From NCBI RefSeq assembly GCF_003122215.1, contig NZ_QEYD01000001.1, positions 310,001-374,000 on the forward strand: a stretch of 64,000 nucleotides of DNA, written 5' to 3'. A model generated the notes under the pieces. The model had not been told where the DNA came from. It did not search any database and saw nothing but the letters and a program-made list of their open reading frames with translations. Below are positions 33,440-41,969 of the stretch, one piece after another. The stretch is from Pararhodobacter marinus (GTDB taxonomy: Bacteria; Pseudomonadota; Alphaproteobacteria; Rhodobacterales; Rhodobacteraceae). The position numbers were made by a program, and so were the translations under genes. Positions within the stretch are counted from its first letter, which is position 1, and every line of letters begins with the position of its first letter.

Positions 33440-34605
33440 CTGACGCGCTCCAGGATCGAGCAGTAATTCGCGACGGCGACGCCGCCCATGTTGAACACGC
33501 CCGCGACCTGCGCGTCGGGCACCGCCATCTCTCCCGCCTCGCCCGCCAATTGCATCGCCGCCATGACATGCATCGACACGCCGGTCGCGCCGATCGGGTG
33601 GCCCTTGGATTTCAGCCCGCCCGAAGGGTTCACGGGCAGTTTGCCGTCCTTGGCGGTCAGCCCCTCGCGGATCACGCGGTGGCCCTGTCCGCGTTCGGCC
33701 AGGCCCATCGCCTCGTATTCCAGCATCTCGGCCACGGTGAAACAGTCATGCGTTTCCACCAGTGACAGGTCGTCCAGCGTCAGACCCGCCTGATCCAGGG
33801 CGCCGGACCACGCCTTGCGGGCGCCCGCGAATTCCAGCACGTCGCGTTTCGACATCGGCAGGTAATCATTGGCCTGCACCCGGCTCCGGAAGGCGATGGC
33901 GCGTTTGAGGTCCTTTGCCGTTTCCTCATCCGCCAGGACAAGGATCGCGGCCCCGTCCGAGACCAGCGAGCAATCGGTACGGCGCAGCGGGCCCGCGACA
34001 TGGGGGTTCTTGTCGGACGGCGTGTTGCAGAAGTCGAAGCCGAAATCCTTGCGCATATGCGCGTAGGGATTGGCCATGCCGTTCTTGTGGTTCTTGGCCG
34101 CGATCATCGCCAGCGCGTCGGACTGATCGCCGTAGCGCTGGAAATAGCTCTGGGCGATCTGGCCGAAGAGACCGGCGAAACCGGCGGGCACATCGGCCTC
34201 TTCCTTGACATAGGACGCGCCCAGCAGGATGTCGCCCACCTGCGGCGTGGGGGTGGCGGTCATCTTTTCCGCGCCGACCACCAGCGCGATGCGGCCCCGG
34301 CCGGATTCGATGAAATCCATCGCGCCGTACAGCGCGGCCGAGCCCGTGGCGCAGGCATTCTCGTAGCGGATCGCCGGGGTGTAGCGCAGCGCCTCGTCGG
34401 CCAGCGCGACCAGGGCGCCCTGGAAATCCTGCCGCGAGAAGCCGCCGTTGAAGACGCCCACGAAGATGCCGTCGACGGCGCTGGCCTCGACGCCCGCGTG
34501 GTCCAGTGCGGGGGCAAGGATACCGGCGATCAGGCTTTCGGTATCGGGGGCGTCGGCCTTGCCGAACGGGCTGTGGCTCCAGCCGACGATCTGTGCGCGG
34601 GGCAT
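33436..34605 (-). CDS. Acetyl-CoA acetyltransferase, SCP2-type thiolase
   Basis: A 389-residue thiolase. The nucleophilic cysteine is in ENACATGSAAL and the catalytic histidine in KSKGHPIGATG. The C-terminal site is FNMGG instead of CxGGG, as in SCP-x-like lipid-transfer thiolases. These cleave or form 3-ketoacyl-CoA, often on branched or sterol side chains. AGGAGG precedes ATG 34605. It leads an operon of thiolase, acyl-CoA ligase and DUF296-like protein. Confidence 0.93.
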   Translation of the reverse strand: MPRAQIVGWSHSPFGKADAPDTESLIAGILAPALDHAGVEASAVDGIFVGVFNGGFSRQDFQGALVALADEALRYTPAIRYENACATGSAALYGAMDFIESGRGRIALVVGAEKMTATPTPQVGDILLGASYVKEEADVPAGFAGLFGQIAQSYFQRYGDQSDALAMIAAKNHKNGMANPYAHMRKDFGFDFCNTPSDKNPHVAGPLRRTDCSLVSDGAAILVLADEETAKDLKRAIAFRSRVQANDYLPMSKRDVLEFAGARKAWSGALDQAGLTLDDLSLVETHDCFTVAEMLEYEAMGLAERGQGHRVIREGLTAKDGKLPVNPSGGLKSKGHPIGATGVSMHVMAAMQLAGEAGEMAVPDAQVAGVFNMGGVAVANYCSILERVR

Positions 34606-34739
34606 GGGGGATCCTCCTGTTCCTCGGCAAGAATGCAACACATCCCCGGCGCCTTGCACAGAGGGAACGTGCAACAATCTTGCGTACTGGACACCCAACC
34701 CCGCGCTTTCGTAATCCCATAGGGAACGAGGGGCCCCCG

Positions 34740-35705
34740 ATGAAACGCGCCAGAGCTTTGCCCAAGATCGATGCCGTGGTCATCGGCCGGAACGAAGGCG
34801 CGCGGCTTGTCGCCTGTCTCGATTCGCTGGCGGGTCATGTCCGGCGGGTGGTCTATGTCGATTCCGGCTCGACCGACGGATCGCGCGAGCGGGCTCTCGA
34901 ACGCGGCGCCGAGCTGGTCGAGCTGGACCTGTCGAAGCCCTTCACGGCGGCGCGGGCGCGCAATGCCGGGCTGAAGCGGCTGGCGCAGGAGCCGCCCGAT
35001 TACGTGCAGTTCGTCGATGGCGACTGCATCCTGCGCGACGGCTGGATCGGACGGGCGGTCAGCTTCCTGTCCGAGAACCTGCGCGCGGCGGTGGTCTGCG
35101 GGCGGCGGCGCGAGCAGAAGCCCGAGGCGAGCGTTTTCAACCGGCTGATCGACGCGGAATGGAACACGCCCGTGGGTCAGGCGCTGGCCTGTGGCGGGGA
35201 TGCGATGATGCGCTATCAGGCCGTCAGCGCGGTGGGCGGCTACCGCGACGACCTGATCGCGGGCGAAGAACCCGAGCTGTGCCTGCGGCTGCGGGCGCGG
35301 GGCTGGACGATCTGGCGCATCGATGCCGAGATGACATGGCACGATGCCGATATCACCCGCTTCGGCCAGTGGTGGAAACGGACCGAGCGCGCGGGCCATG
35401 CCTTTGCCGAAGGCGCGGCGCGGTTCTCGACCCGCCAGCAGCCGCATTGGCGGGCCGAGGCGCGGCGGATCTGGATCTGGGGCCTGTGGCTGCCCGCGCT
35501 GATCGTCGTGGGTGCGCTGATCCATCCCGCGGCCTTGCTGCTGGCGCTGATCTATCCGCTGCAGGTCCTGCGGCTGCAGCGGCGGCTGGGCTGGGCCGGG
35601 GCTGCGTTCAACGTGCTGGGCAAATTCCCCGAGGCCTTGGGCGCGCTGCGATTCTATTCCCGGCGCTGGCGCGGCGGACCGGCAAAGCTGATCGAATACA
35701 AGTAG
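34740..35705 (+). CDS. Glycosyltransferase family 2, membrane-anchored
   Basis: A 321-residue GT-A transferase. IDAVVIGRNEGARL is the N-terminal pattern, VYVDSGSTDGSRE and VQFVDGDCILRDGW hold the DxD-like sites, and GEEPELCLRLRARGW is the catalytic ED region. The C-terminal hydrophobic stretch (about 250-285) should anchor it in the membrane. It resembles succinoglycan-type transferases (ExoM/ExoO group), but no polymer genes adjoin it. The ATG at 34740 has GAACGAGG upstream. Divergent from the thiolase operon and convergent with the MarR operon. Confidence 0.87.
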   Translation: MKRARALPKIDAVVIGRNEGARLVACLDSLAGHVRRVVYVDSGSTDGSRERALERGAELVELDLSKPFTAARARNAGLKRLAQEPPDYVQFVDGDCILRDGWIGRAVSFLSENLRAAVVCGRRREQKPEASVFNRLIDAEWNTPVGQALACGGDAMMRYQAVSAVGGYRDDLIAGEEPELCLRLRARGWTIWRIDAEMTWHDADITRFGQWWKRTERAGHAFAEGAARFSTRQQPHWRAEARRIWIWGLWLPALIVVGALIHPAALLLALIYPLQVLRLQRRLGWAGAAFNVLGKFPEALGALRFYSRRWRGGPAKLIEYK

Positions 35706-35712
35706 CGCGCGC

Positions 35713-36153
35713 TCAGTCGTCGCGTTCCAGTTCAAGCCGCAGGTCGCGCAGGACCGGCAGCGTGGCCCGCAGTTTCTCGATGCCGATCTTGTTGGCCAGC
35801 TTGCCGATCACCGGCGCGATGGCCTGAAGGGCCGCATCGCGCGCCTGACGCCCCGAGGGCGAGATCGACACGAATTTCCGCCGCGCATCGTCCCAGTCGG
35901 GGCGGATATGGATATGCCCGGCCGCTTCCAGCTTGGACAGCGTGTTGGTCATCGCCCCGCGGGTGACGTGGAACGATTTTGCCAATTGCGCGGGAGTGCG
36001 CTCTTCCTGTTTGCGGGCCAGGTGGTTGAGCACGCTGAAATGCGACAGTTCCATGCCCTTCGGCAGCACCTTGGACAGCCGCGCGCGCGCCAGCTGGTCG
36101 GTCATGAAGAGTTCCGCGAACAGCGGGACCGCAAGCTCGTCGGCGGGCTTCAC
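35713..36153 (-). CDS. MarR family transcriptional regulator
   Basis: A 146-residue winged-helix repressor. The recognition region reads RTPAQLAKSFHVTRGAMTNT, then LSKLEAAGHI, and the wing is IRPDWDDARRKFVSISPSG. MarR proteins bind DNA as dimers and respond to small phenolic or oxidative ligands. The GTG start at 36153 overlaps the upstream nitrilase stop (GTGA), so it is expressed from the grxC operon; its targets are unknown. Confidence 0.93.
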   Translation of the reverse strand: MKPADELAVPLFAELFMTDQLARARLSKVLPKGMELSHFSVLNHLARKQEERTPAQLAKSFHVTRGAMTNTLSKLEAAGHIHIRPDWDDARRKFVSISPSGRQARDAALQAIAPVIGKLANKIGIEKLRATLPVLRDLRLELERDD

Positions 36154-36995
36154 GCGGGGGTCTCCGGTGCGGCATAGGGCCGGTCATGGGTCAGCGAGGG
36201 GACGCGGGCGCGGGCTTTCTCGACCTCGGCCATGTCAAGATCGGCGAAGATCACGCCCGGCGCGGTGCCCGCATCGGCCAGAACCTCGCCCCAGGGTGCC
36301 ACGGCCAGTGCATGACCATAAGTGGCGCGCTTTCGGCCGGTGGTCTGCGGATGCTCCCCGGTCTGGGCGGGGGCCAGCACGTAGCAGCCGGTTTCGATGG
36401 CGCGGGCGCGCAGCAGCGTTTCCCAATGCGCCTCGCCCGTCACCGGGCTGAAGGCGGCAGGCACGGTCAGCACCTGCGCCCCGGCCTTGGCCAGCGCGCG
36501 GTAGAGATGCGGGAAGCGGATGTCGTAGCAGACGCTCAGGCCCAGCGTGGCGAAATCCGTTTGGGCGGTCACGGCCCGGTCGCCGGGACGGATCCCGTTC
36601 GATTCGCGGTAGGTTTCGGTTTCCGAGACCTGCACGTCGAACAGGTGGATCTTGTCATAGCGCGCGGTGACGGAACCGTCGGGGCCGATCAGGACCGAGC
36701 GGTTGGCAAAGCGTGGGTCGCTATCGTCGCCGGTCTTGACGATGACCGACCCCGCCAGCAGCCAGATCCTGGCGCGCGCGGCCTCGTCGCGCAGCATGGC
36801 CAGCACCGGATCCTCGTCTTCAAGCCCGAGGACCTGTTGCTGATGCTTGCGGTCGGCCGAGATGCAATTGGTGCATTCGGGCGTCAGAACGAAGCCCGCG
36901 CCCCCCGTCACCGCCGCGCGCACGGCTTCGCGCACCGGGCCCACGTTGTCGGCGGGCCGGTCGCCCACGCTCAGCTGCAGCAGACCCGCGCGCAC
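36150..36995 (-). CDS. Carbon-nitrogen hydrolase (Nit2-like omega-amidase)
   Basis: A 281-residue nitrilase-superfamily enzyme with the Glu-Lys-Cys triad: TPECTNCIS, RYDKIHLFDV and LSVCYDIRFPHLYR. The sequence is closest in pattern to Nit1/Nit2, which remove deaminated glutathione or alpha-ketoglutaramate. The GTG at 36995 is chosen because it begins the domain (RAGLLQLSVGD) four bases after the grxC stop. Placement with glutaredoxin fits glutathione-side-product repair (inference). Confidence 0.92.
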   Translation of the reverse strand: MRAGLLQLSVGDRPADNVGPVREAVRAAVTGGAGFVLTPECTNCISADRKHQQQVLGLEDEDPVLAMLRDEAARARIWLLAGSVIVKTGDDSDPRFANRSVLIGPDGSVTARYDKIHLFDVQVSETETYRESNGIRPGDRAVTAQTDFATLGLSVCYDIRFPHLYRALAKAGAQVLTVPAAFSPVTGEAHWETLLRARAIETGCYVLAPAQTGEHPQTTGRKRATYGHALAVAPWGEVLADAGTAPGVIFADLDMAEVEKARARVPSLTHDRPYAAPETPA

Positions 36996-36999
36996 CGGA

Positions 37000-37257
37000 T
37001 CAGCCCGCCAGAAGCGGATCGAGCCCGCCCTGCCGGTCGAGCGCGTGCAGCTCGTCGCTGCCGCCGATATGGCGGTCATCGATGAAGATCTGCGGCACCG
37101 TGCGGCTGCCCTTGGCGCGCTCGATCATCGCGGGCTTGATCGAGGCGTCGCTCATCACGTCGTATTCGGTGAACTCGACGCCTTTCTTGGTCAGAAGCCG
37201 CTTTGCCGCGTGGCAATAGCCGCAGAAGGGCGAGGTGTAGATTTCGACCTTGGCCAT
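37000..37257 (-). CDS. grxC: Glutaredoxin 3
   Basis: An 85-residue dithiol glutaredoxin that reduces protein disulfides with glutathione. It has the CGYC active site in SPFCGYCHAAKRLL, TVPQIFIDD with the cis-proline, and GGSDELHALDRQG for glutathione binding. Full length for GrxC. It heads the grxC / nitrilase / MarR operon and is typical of Rhodobacteraceae. Confidence 0.96.
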   Translation of the reverse strand: MAKVEIYTSPFCGYCHAAKRLLTKKGVEFTEYDVMSDASIKPAMIERAKGSRTVPQIFIDDRHIGGSDELHALDRQGGLDPLLAG

Positions 37258-37323
37258 GATACATCCTTTCGCGTTTGCACAGGATGTAATGCGCCGGGGG
37301 GGTGATGTGAACCGCGAAGGCGC

Positions 37324-38103
37324 TCAGGTCGCGGTATTGAGACCATCCTCATGCACGACGCGGGCCAGAACGACCACATCGACATCGTCCGCGCCCGCCG
37401 CGAAGCACGCCTCGGACGCCGCCGCCAGCGTCGCCCCCGAGGTCATCACGTCATCGACCAGCAGGATATGCCGCCCGGCGATCCGCGCCGCGCGCGAAGG
37501 ACGGGCGGCGATGGCCTGCCGCAGATTGTCGAACCGCGCGGCGCGGCTGCGTCCGTCCTGAATCGCCGTGGCGCGGGTTCGGATCAGCAGGTCGGGGCAA
37601 TGCGGGCGCTCCAGTGCCTGGGCCAGCCGGGCGGCCAGCAGCGCGGACTGGTTGTAGCGGCGGCGGAACAGGCGGTAGCGATGCAGAGGCACGGGGGCGA
37701 TCAGCGTGTCGGGCCGGATCAGCGGCGCGGCGGCACGGGCCATCCAGTGCCCGGCGGGACGGGCGATATCGTGCCGGTCGCCGTATTTCAGCGCCAGCAC
37801 CATCTTGCGCGCCACCGCGCCGTAGACCAGCGGCGCGCGCCCATGGCTCCACGGCCGGGCGATGTGGCGGCAATCGTCGCACTGCACCGGCGCCTCGTCC
37901 CGCGCGCCCGGCAGGGGAACGGCGCACAGATCGCAGGCCAGCCCGGTGATGAAGGGCGTCTCGGCCCAGCAGGCGGGGCAAAGCGTGCCGGGTTCGGTCA
38001 CCGCCGCGTCGCAGGTCAGGCAACGCGGCGGGTAGAGCACGTCGAGCAGCGCGCGCATCCCGCGCTTGACTTCGCCGCCCCGCAGGCCAAACACATCCGA
38101 CAT
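37324..38103 (-). CDS. comF: ComF family phosphoribosyltransferase-like protein
   Basis: A 259-residue protein with an N-terminal zinc-finger-like region (PPRCLTCDAAV, CPACW, CDLCAVPLP, CDDCRH) and a C-terminal PRTase domain with the PRPP loop ILLVDDVMTSGATL. ComF proteins assist natural transformation and DNA uptake in some bacteria. The ATG at 38103 has GAGG five bases upstream, but its start codon overlaps the divergent methyltransferase start; the internal ATG at 38058 (MRALLDVLYPP) is a realistic alternative. Confidence 0.9.
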   Translation of the reverse strand: MSDVFGLRGGEVKRGMRALLDVLYPPRCLTCDAAVTEPGTLCPACWAETPFITGLACDLCAVPLPGARDEAPVQCDDCRHIARPWSHGRAPLVYGAVARKMVLALKYGDRHDIARPAGHWMARAAAPLIRPDTLIAPVPLHRYRLFRRRYNQSALLAARLAQALERPHCPDLLIRTRATAIQDGRSRAARFDNLRQAIAARPSRAARIAGRHILLVDDVMTSGATLAAASEACFAAGADDVDVVVLARVVHEDGLNTAT

Positions 38104-38962
38104 GACGACCTCTGCCCCCCCTGCCCTGACCGACCGAGCGGCGCTGGCGCGATTCCGCGCCCGCGCCCTTCGCGACCCCGCGCTGTTCCTGCACGAGGAT
38201 ATCGCCGACGAGATTCAGGAAAGACTCGCCGAGGTTAACAGAACGTTTACGGCGCCCGCCGTCGTGACCCCCTTCCCCGAGCTGTGGCGCACCCGTCTGC
38301 CCGGTGCGGTGATCGTGCCCGACGCGCCCGTGCTGGCGCTGGAGCCCGGCGCGCATGACGTGGTGATCCACGCGCTGGCGCTGCACTGGGCCGACGACCC
38401 GCTGGGCCAGATCATCCAGAGCGCCCATGCGCTGAAGCCCGACGGGCTGTTCATCGGTGCGCTGTTCGGGGGCCAGTCACTGCACGAATTGCGCGCGGTG
38501 ATGGCGCAGGCGGAAAGCGAGGTGACGGGCGGGCTGTCGCCGCGCGTGCTGCCGATGGGCGAAATCCGCGATCTGGGCGCGCTGTTGCAGCGCGCGGGGC
38601 TGGCGCTGCCGGTGGCCGACAGCTTCTCCCGGCAGGTGCTGTACCGCGACCTGCTGCATCTGGTGCGCGATCTGCGCGCGATGGGCGAGGTCAACGCGAT
38701 GGCGGGCCGTCACCGGCGGATGATGCCGCGCGCCCTGCTCATCCGCGCCGCGCAGCTTTACCACGAGGGTTTCGCCGATGCCGACGGACGGCTGTCCGCC
38801 ACGGTCGAAACGCTGATGCTGACGGGGTGGAAACCCGCCGAGGGCCAGCAGCAGCCCTTGCGCCCCGGCTCGGCCGCGCAGAGATTGGCGGATGCGCTGG
38901 GCACGCAGGAGACCGGACTGGAACCTGCGCCCATTGCCGCACCCCGGCCTTCAGACGACTGA
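38102..38962 (+). CDS. NDUFAF5-like SAM-dependent methyltransferase family protein
   Basis: A 286-residue protein similar to the BioC/NDUFAF5 group, which in mitochondria assists complex I assembly. LFLHEDIADEIQERLAEVNR, VVIHALALHWADDPLGQI and LFIGALFGGQSLHELRAVM are recognisable. The glycine-rich SAM motif I is not visible, which also seems true of close rhodobacterial homologues, so catalysis is uncertain. No Shine-Dalgarno sequence precedes ATG 38102. It is divergent from comF and upstream of hemH. Confidence 0.75.
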   Translation: MTTSAPPALTDRAALARFRARALRDPALFLHEDIADEIQERLAEVNRTFTAPAVVTPFPELWRTRLPGAVIVPDAPVLALEPGAHDVVIHALALHWADDPLGQIIQSAHALKPDGLFIGALFGGQSLHELRAVMAQAESEVTGGLSPRVLPMGEIRDLGALLQRAGLALPVADSFSRQVLYRDLLHLVRDLRAMGEVNAMAGRHRRMMPRALLIRAAQLYHEGFADADGRLSATVETLMLTGWKPAEGQQQPLRPGSAAQRLADALGTQETGLEPAPIAAPRPSDD

Positions 38963-39022
38963 CCGCCATTGACCGGCGCGACCGACCCGCTAGGTCACAA
39001 GCGCATCGCCAGAGGATTCCGC

Positions 39023-40093
39023 ATGAACGACAGCCAAGGCTCCCTTTCCGCAGGCACCCGCCCCGACCATGCGCCCGCCGATCATCCGCGCATTCCGGCG
39101 CCGAAGCTGGGCGTGCTGATCGCCAATCTGGGCACGCCCGACCATTACGATTACTGGTCGATGCGGCGCTATCTGGGGGAATTCCTGTCGGACAAGCGGG
39201 TGATCGATATTCCGAACTGGAAATGGCAGCCCTTGCTGCAGCTGATCATCCTGACCAAGCGGCCTTTCACCTCGGGCAAGAACTACAAATCGATCTGGAA
39301 TCACGACAAGGGCGAAAGCCCGCTGATGACGATCACCAAGGCCCAGACCGAGGCGCTGGCGCAACGGATGGAGGGCATGTTCGGCGATCAGGTCATGGTC
39401 GATTTCTGCATGCGCTACGGCAATCCCTCGACCCGAAGCGTGGTCGACCGGATGGTGAAGGCGGGTTGCGAGAAGATCCTGTTCTTCCCGCTTTACCCGC
39501 AATATGCGGGCGCAACGACCGCGACTGCGAATGATGAATTCTTCCGCGCGCTGATGAAGCAGAAGCGCCAGCCCGCCGCGCGCACCGTGCCCGCCTATTT
39601 CGACAGCCCGCATTACATCGAGGCGCTGGCGCAGTCGGTCGAGCGGGCCTATGACGCCGCCCCCGAGCGCCCCGAGCTGCTGATCGCCAGCTATCACGGC
39701 ATGCCCAGGCGCTACCTGATGGAGGGCGATCCCTATCACTGCCAGTGCCAGAAAACGACGCGCCTGTTGCGCGAGCGGCTGGGCTGGGGGGCTGATTCGA
39801 TCCACACGACCTTCCAGTCGGTCTTCGGGCGCGAGGAATGGCTCAGGCCCTACACGGTCGAGCATGTGGCCGAGCTGGCGAAGTCCGGCGTGAAGCGGAT
39901 CGCGGTCGTGGCGCCCGCCTTCAGCGCCGATTGCATCGAGACGCTGGAGGAGATCGAGGGCGAAATCCGCGAGGCGTTCGAACACGCGGGCGGTGAAAGC
40001 TTCACCTATATTCCCTGCCTGAACGACGACCCGCTGCACATGGACGTGCTGGCGCATCTGGCGGCCGAGAACCTGTCGGGCTGGACCGGCTGA
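39023..40093 (+). CDS. hemH: Ferrochelatase
   Basis: A 356-residue enzyme inserting Fe2+ into protoporphyrin IX, the last step of protoheme synthesis. The catalytic histidine is in ASYHGMPRRYL and the glutamate in FSADCIETLEE. QSVFGREEWLRPYT and the N-terminal LGVLIANLGTPD are family signatures. The ATG at 39023 has AGAGGA upstream. It follows the methyltransferase-like gene by 60 nt; a palindrome and a terminator follow the stop. Confidence 0.96.
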   Translation: MNDSQGSLSAGTRPDHAPADHPRIPAPKLGVLIANLGTPDHYDYWSMRRYLGEFLSDKRVIDIPNWKWQPLLQLIILTKRPFTSGKNYKSIWNHDKGESPLMTITKAQTEALAQRMEGMFGDQVMVDFCMRYGNPSTRSVVDRMVKAGCEKILFFPLYPQYAGATTATANDEFFRALMKQKRQPAARTVPAYFDSPHYIEALAQSVERAYDAAPERPELLIASYHGMPRRYLMEGDPYHCQCQKTTRLLRERLGWGADSIHTTFQSVFGREEWLRPYTVEHVAELAKSGVKRIAVVAPAFSADCIETLEEIEGEIREAFEHAGGESFTYIPCLNDDPLHMDVLAHLAAENLSGWTG

Positions 40094-40103
40094 GGCGCGC
40101 CTC
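40092..40103. repeat. Perfect 12-bp palindrome at hemH stop
   Basis: GAGGCGCGCCTC overlaps the hemH stop codon and is followed at 40105-40119 by a second inverted repeat, TTCTGCA-G-TGCAGAA, and six A residues. It may form part of a compound 3' structure or a protein site; its function is unknown. Confidence 0.4.
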
Positions 40104-40208
40104 ATTCTGCAGTGCAGAAAAAAGCGAGGCCCGGCTGGGGATTACCCGCCGGGCCTGACGCAAGTTCTGGGTCCGGAACCACCATTGCGGCGCCCCGGAA
40201 AACCGAAA

Positions 40209-40238
40209 GGGGTCAGGCAAGCCTGACCCCTTTGGTTT
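40209..40238. terminator. Bidirectional terminator between hemH and small membrane protein gene
   Basis: A perfect ten-base-pair inverted repeat GGGGTCAGGC (40209-40218) / GCCTGACCCC (40221-40230) with loop AA and TTTGGTTT on the plus side. It lies between convergent genes. Confidence 0.7.
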
Positions 40239-40254
40239 GGATCGCGTGAGCGGA

Positions 40255-40437
40255 TCAGCTCGCCAGAGCGGCGACGACGATCAGCAGCAGCAGCGGAACC
40301 ACGATGCCGCCAACCGACGACGACGAGTGGGCCACAACGACTTCCGGCTCGACGTAGGGCGCCGGCTCAACGTAGCCGGTGGCCATAGCAGCGGTGCCGG
40401 CGACGGCCATCAGGCCAGCGAGAGCGAGTTTCTTCAT
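40255..40437 (-). CDS. 60-residue exported or membrane microprotein
   Basis: A 60-residue protein of unknown function. The signal-like N-terminus is MKKLALAGLMAVAGTAAMA, followed by VEPAPYVEPEVVVAHSSSS and a C-terminal hydrophobic helix, GIVVPLLLLIVVAALAS. Short proteins with this layout occur as single genes in many Rhodobacteraceae. The ATG at 40437 has an excellent GGAGG site (CTGGAGGTTAAC), which together with the clean signal sequence makes it convincing despite its size. A leader of about 150 nt separates it from the upstream gene. Confidence 0.8.
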   Translation of the reverse strand: MKKLALAGLMAVAGTAAMATGYVEPAPYVEPEVVVAHSSSSVGGIVVPLLLLIVVAALAS

Positions 40438-40586
40438 GTTAACCTCCAGTATTCGCATGCCCCTGTTTTTGTTTGAGGACAGGAACATGCACCCAAGACG
40501 ATACCTCGTACCCGATCTGAAAGCAGTTTGCGCGCTCAATTGCAACGGGGCACGTGAGGCTTTTCGCGCGGTTCGCGGCGATGTCG

Positions 40587-41198
40587 TCAAATTAGCAACA
40601 CCTGCGTTCCGACCCGTGCGAAGGAATAAAGCTCTGCAATATGCTCATTGTAGAGGCCGATACAGCCGCTTGACGAACGGCGTCCGATCTTGCGCGTGTC
40701 ATGGGTGCCATGGATGCGGTAGAACTGCCAGCTGAGATACAGCGCATGGGTCCCCAGCGGGTTGTCGGGCCCGGGCGGCACATAGGGCGGCCATTCCGGA
40801 TAGCGTTCCAGCATCGACGGCGTCGGGCGCCAGTCGGGGCCCAGCACCTTGCGCACGACCTCGGTGCGGCCACGGCGGGTCAGCTCGTCCGTCATCGGCA
40901 CGGACGACGGATAAATGCGGTAGGTGCCGCCGTCCTCGGACCAGAAATGCACGCAGCGGCTGATCGTATCGGCCAGAATCGCCCCCCCTTGCAGCGACGA
41001 GAAGTGATCGCGCCATTCCAGCGTGCGGAAGCTCGAGATATTGCGCGGGGTTTCCTGCCGGATGTCGGATTCCATCTCGGTGGAATTGTCCAGCGCGCTC
41101 TGGGCATCGGCACGGGAGGCACCAAACCCGGCCCCCAGCATAGCGGAACCCAGAAGAAGACCGCGACGGGAGACCCGCGCGAGGGGATTTTCTGACAT
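40587..41198 (-). CDS. L,D-transpeptidase (YkuD), Tat-exported
   Basis: A 203-residue protein. The N-terminus RVSRRGLLLGSAMLGAGFGA is a twin-arginine signal. The YkuD catalytic region near the C-terminus reads YRIHGTHDTRKIGRRSSSGC, then IGLYNEH. The histidine and cysteine are those that make 3-3 peptidoglycan crosslinks or attach outer-membrane proteins. The ATG at 41198 is chosen because it places the Tat motif correctly. An AT-rich stretch at 41218-41243 is likely part of its promoter. Confidence 0.92.
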   Translation of the reverse strand: MSENPLARVSRRGLLLGSAMLGAGFGASRADAQSALDNSTEMESDIRQETPRNISSFRTLEWRDHFSSLQGGAILADTISRCVHFWSEDGGTYRIYPSSVPMTDELTRRGRTEVVRKVLGPDWRPTPSMLERYPEWPPYVPPGPDNPLGTHALYLSWQFYRIHGTHDTRKIGRRSSSGCIGLYNEHIAELYSFARVGTQVLLI

Positions 41199-41217
41199 GG
41201 GATAAGCCTCGACTGCT

Positions 41218-41243
41218 CTTATATTTTTTTGAATATATACCGC
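41218..41243 (-). promoter_or_regulatory. AT-rich promoter segment before the L,D-transpeptidase gene
   Basis: TTATATTTTTTTGAATATAT stands out in a GC-rich sequence and lies 20-45 nt upstream of the ATG at 41198. On the minus strand it reads TATATT and TATAAG, usable as a -10 region. Confidence 0.4.
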
Positions 41244-41374
41244 GAATCGCCCTTGTTCGCAACGCTCACGGCGCCGCCCGGCTTCCATCGCGCGCGGTGT
41301 TGATCGCCTTGGGGTTTGAGTTCGCGGGGGGAATTGGCTATGCCAAGACCGGCTCGCATTATGGCAGGACCCCG

Positions 41375-41965
41375 ATGACCGGACGCGCCCTTATCGCTGT
41401 TGTCGCTCTTCTGGCGCTGGCCGCCTGTGGCGCGCCGCCGCCGCCCGCCGCCACGCTGGGGCCGGACGGGCGTCCTGTGCAGACGATCTATGCCATCAAT
41501 TCCGCCGATATCCCCGAGATCCAGGCCCGCCTGCGCGACGCGCTGAACACCGTGCGCCAGCAGCAGGGGCGGATGCCGGTCGAGTTCGACGTCAACCTGA
41601 CCTCGGCCGCGGCGACCCATGCGCGCGACATGTCGGTGCAGGCGCGGGCCTGGCATTTCGGCTCGGACGGGTCGTCGCCGATCGACCGGGTGCGCAGGCT
41701 GGGCTATGGCGGCTATTTCATCGGCGAGGCGGTGTCGGAGACCTATGAAACCGAGATCGAGACGCTGACCGCCTGGCTGTCGCAGGAAGACACGCGGCAG
41801 ATCCTGTTGGACCCGCGTGCGACCGATCTGGGTTTCGCGTGGCATCAGGATCCGAACGGCAAGCTGTGGTGGGTGATCGCGCTGGGCGCGCGGACCGTCC
41901 CGGCAGGCGCGGCGCAGACGATCGAGCAGCAGGCGCCGGTGGCCGATACAAGGCCCAACCGCTAA
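41375..41965 (+). CDS. CAP domain lipoprotein
   Basis: A 196-residue protein. The lipoprotein signal is MTGRALIAVVALLALAACG, with the lipobox cysteine at residue 18 or so. The CAP/SCP-like domain has LRDALNTVRQQQGRMPVEFD, AAATHARDMSVQARAWHFG and the GEAVSETYETEIETLTAWL helix. Bacterial CAP proteins are periplasmic and of mostly unknown activity. The ATG at 41375 has AGGA five bases upstream. It sits between two L,D-transpeptidase genes, suggesting a role at the cell wall (inference). Confidence 0.88.
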   Translation: MTGRALIAVVALLALAACGAPPPPAATLGPDGRPVQTIYAINSADIPEIQARLRDALNTVRQQQGRMPVEFDVNLTSAAATHARDMSVQARAWHFGSDGSSPIDRVRRLGYGGYFIGEAVSETYETEIETLTAWLSQEDTRQILLDPRATDLGFAWHQDPNGKLWWVIALGARTVPAGAAQTIEQQAPVADTRPNR

Positions 41966-41969
41966 ACCC

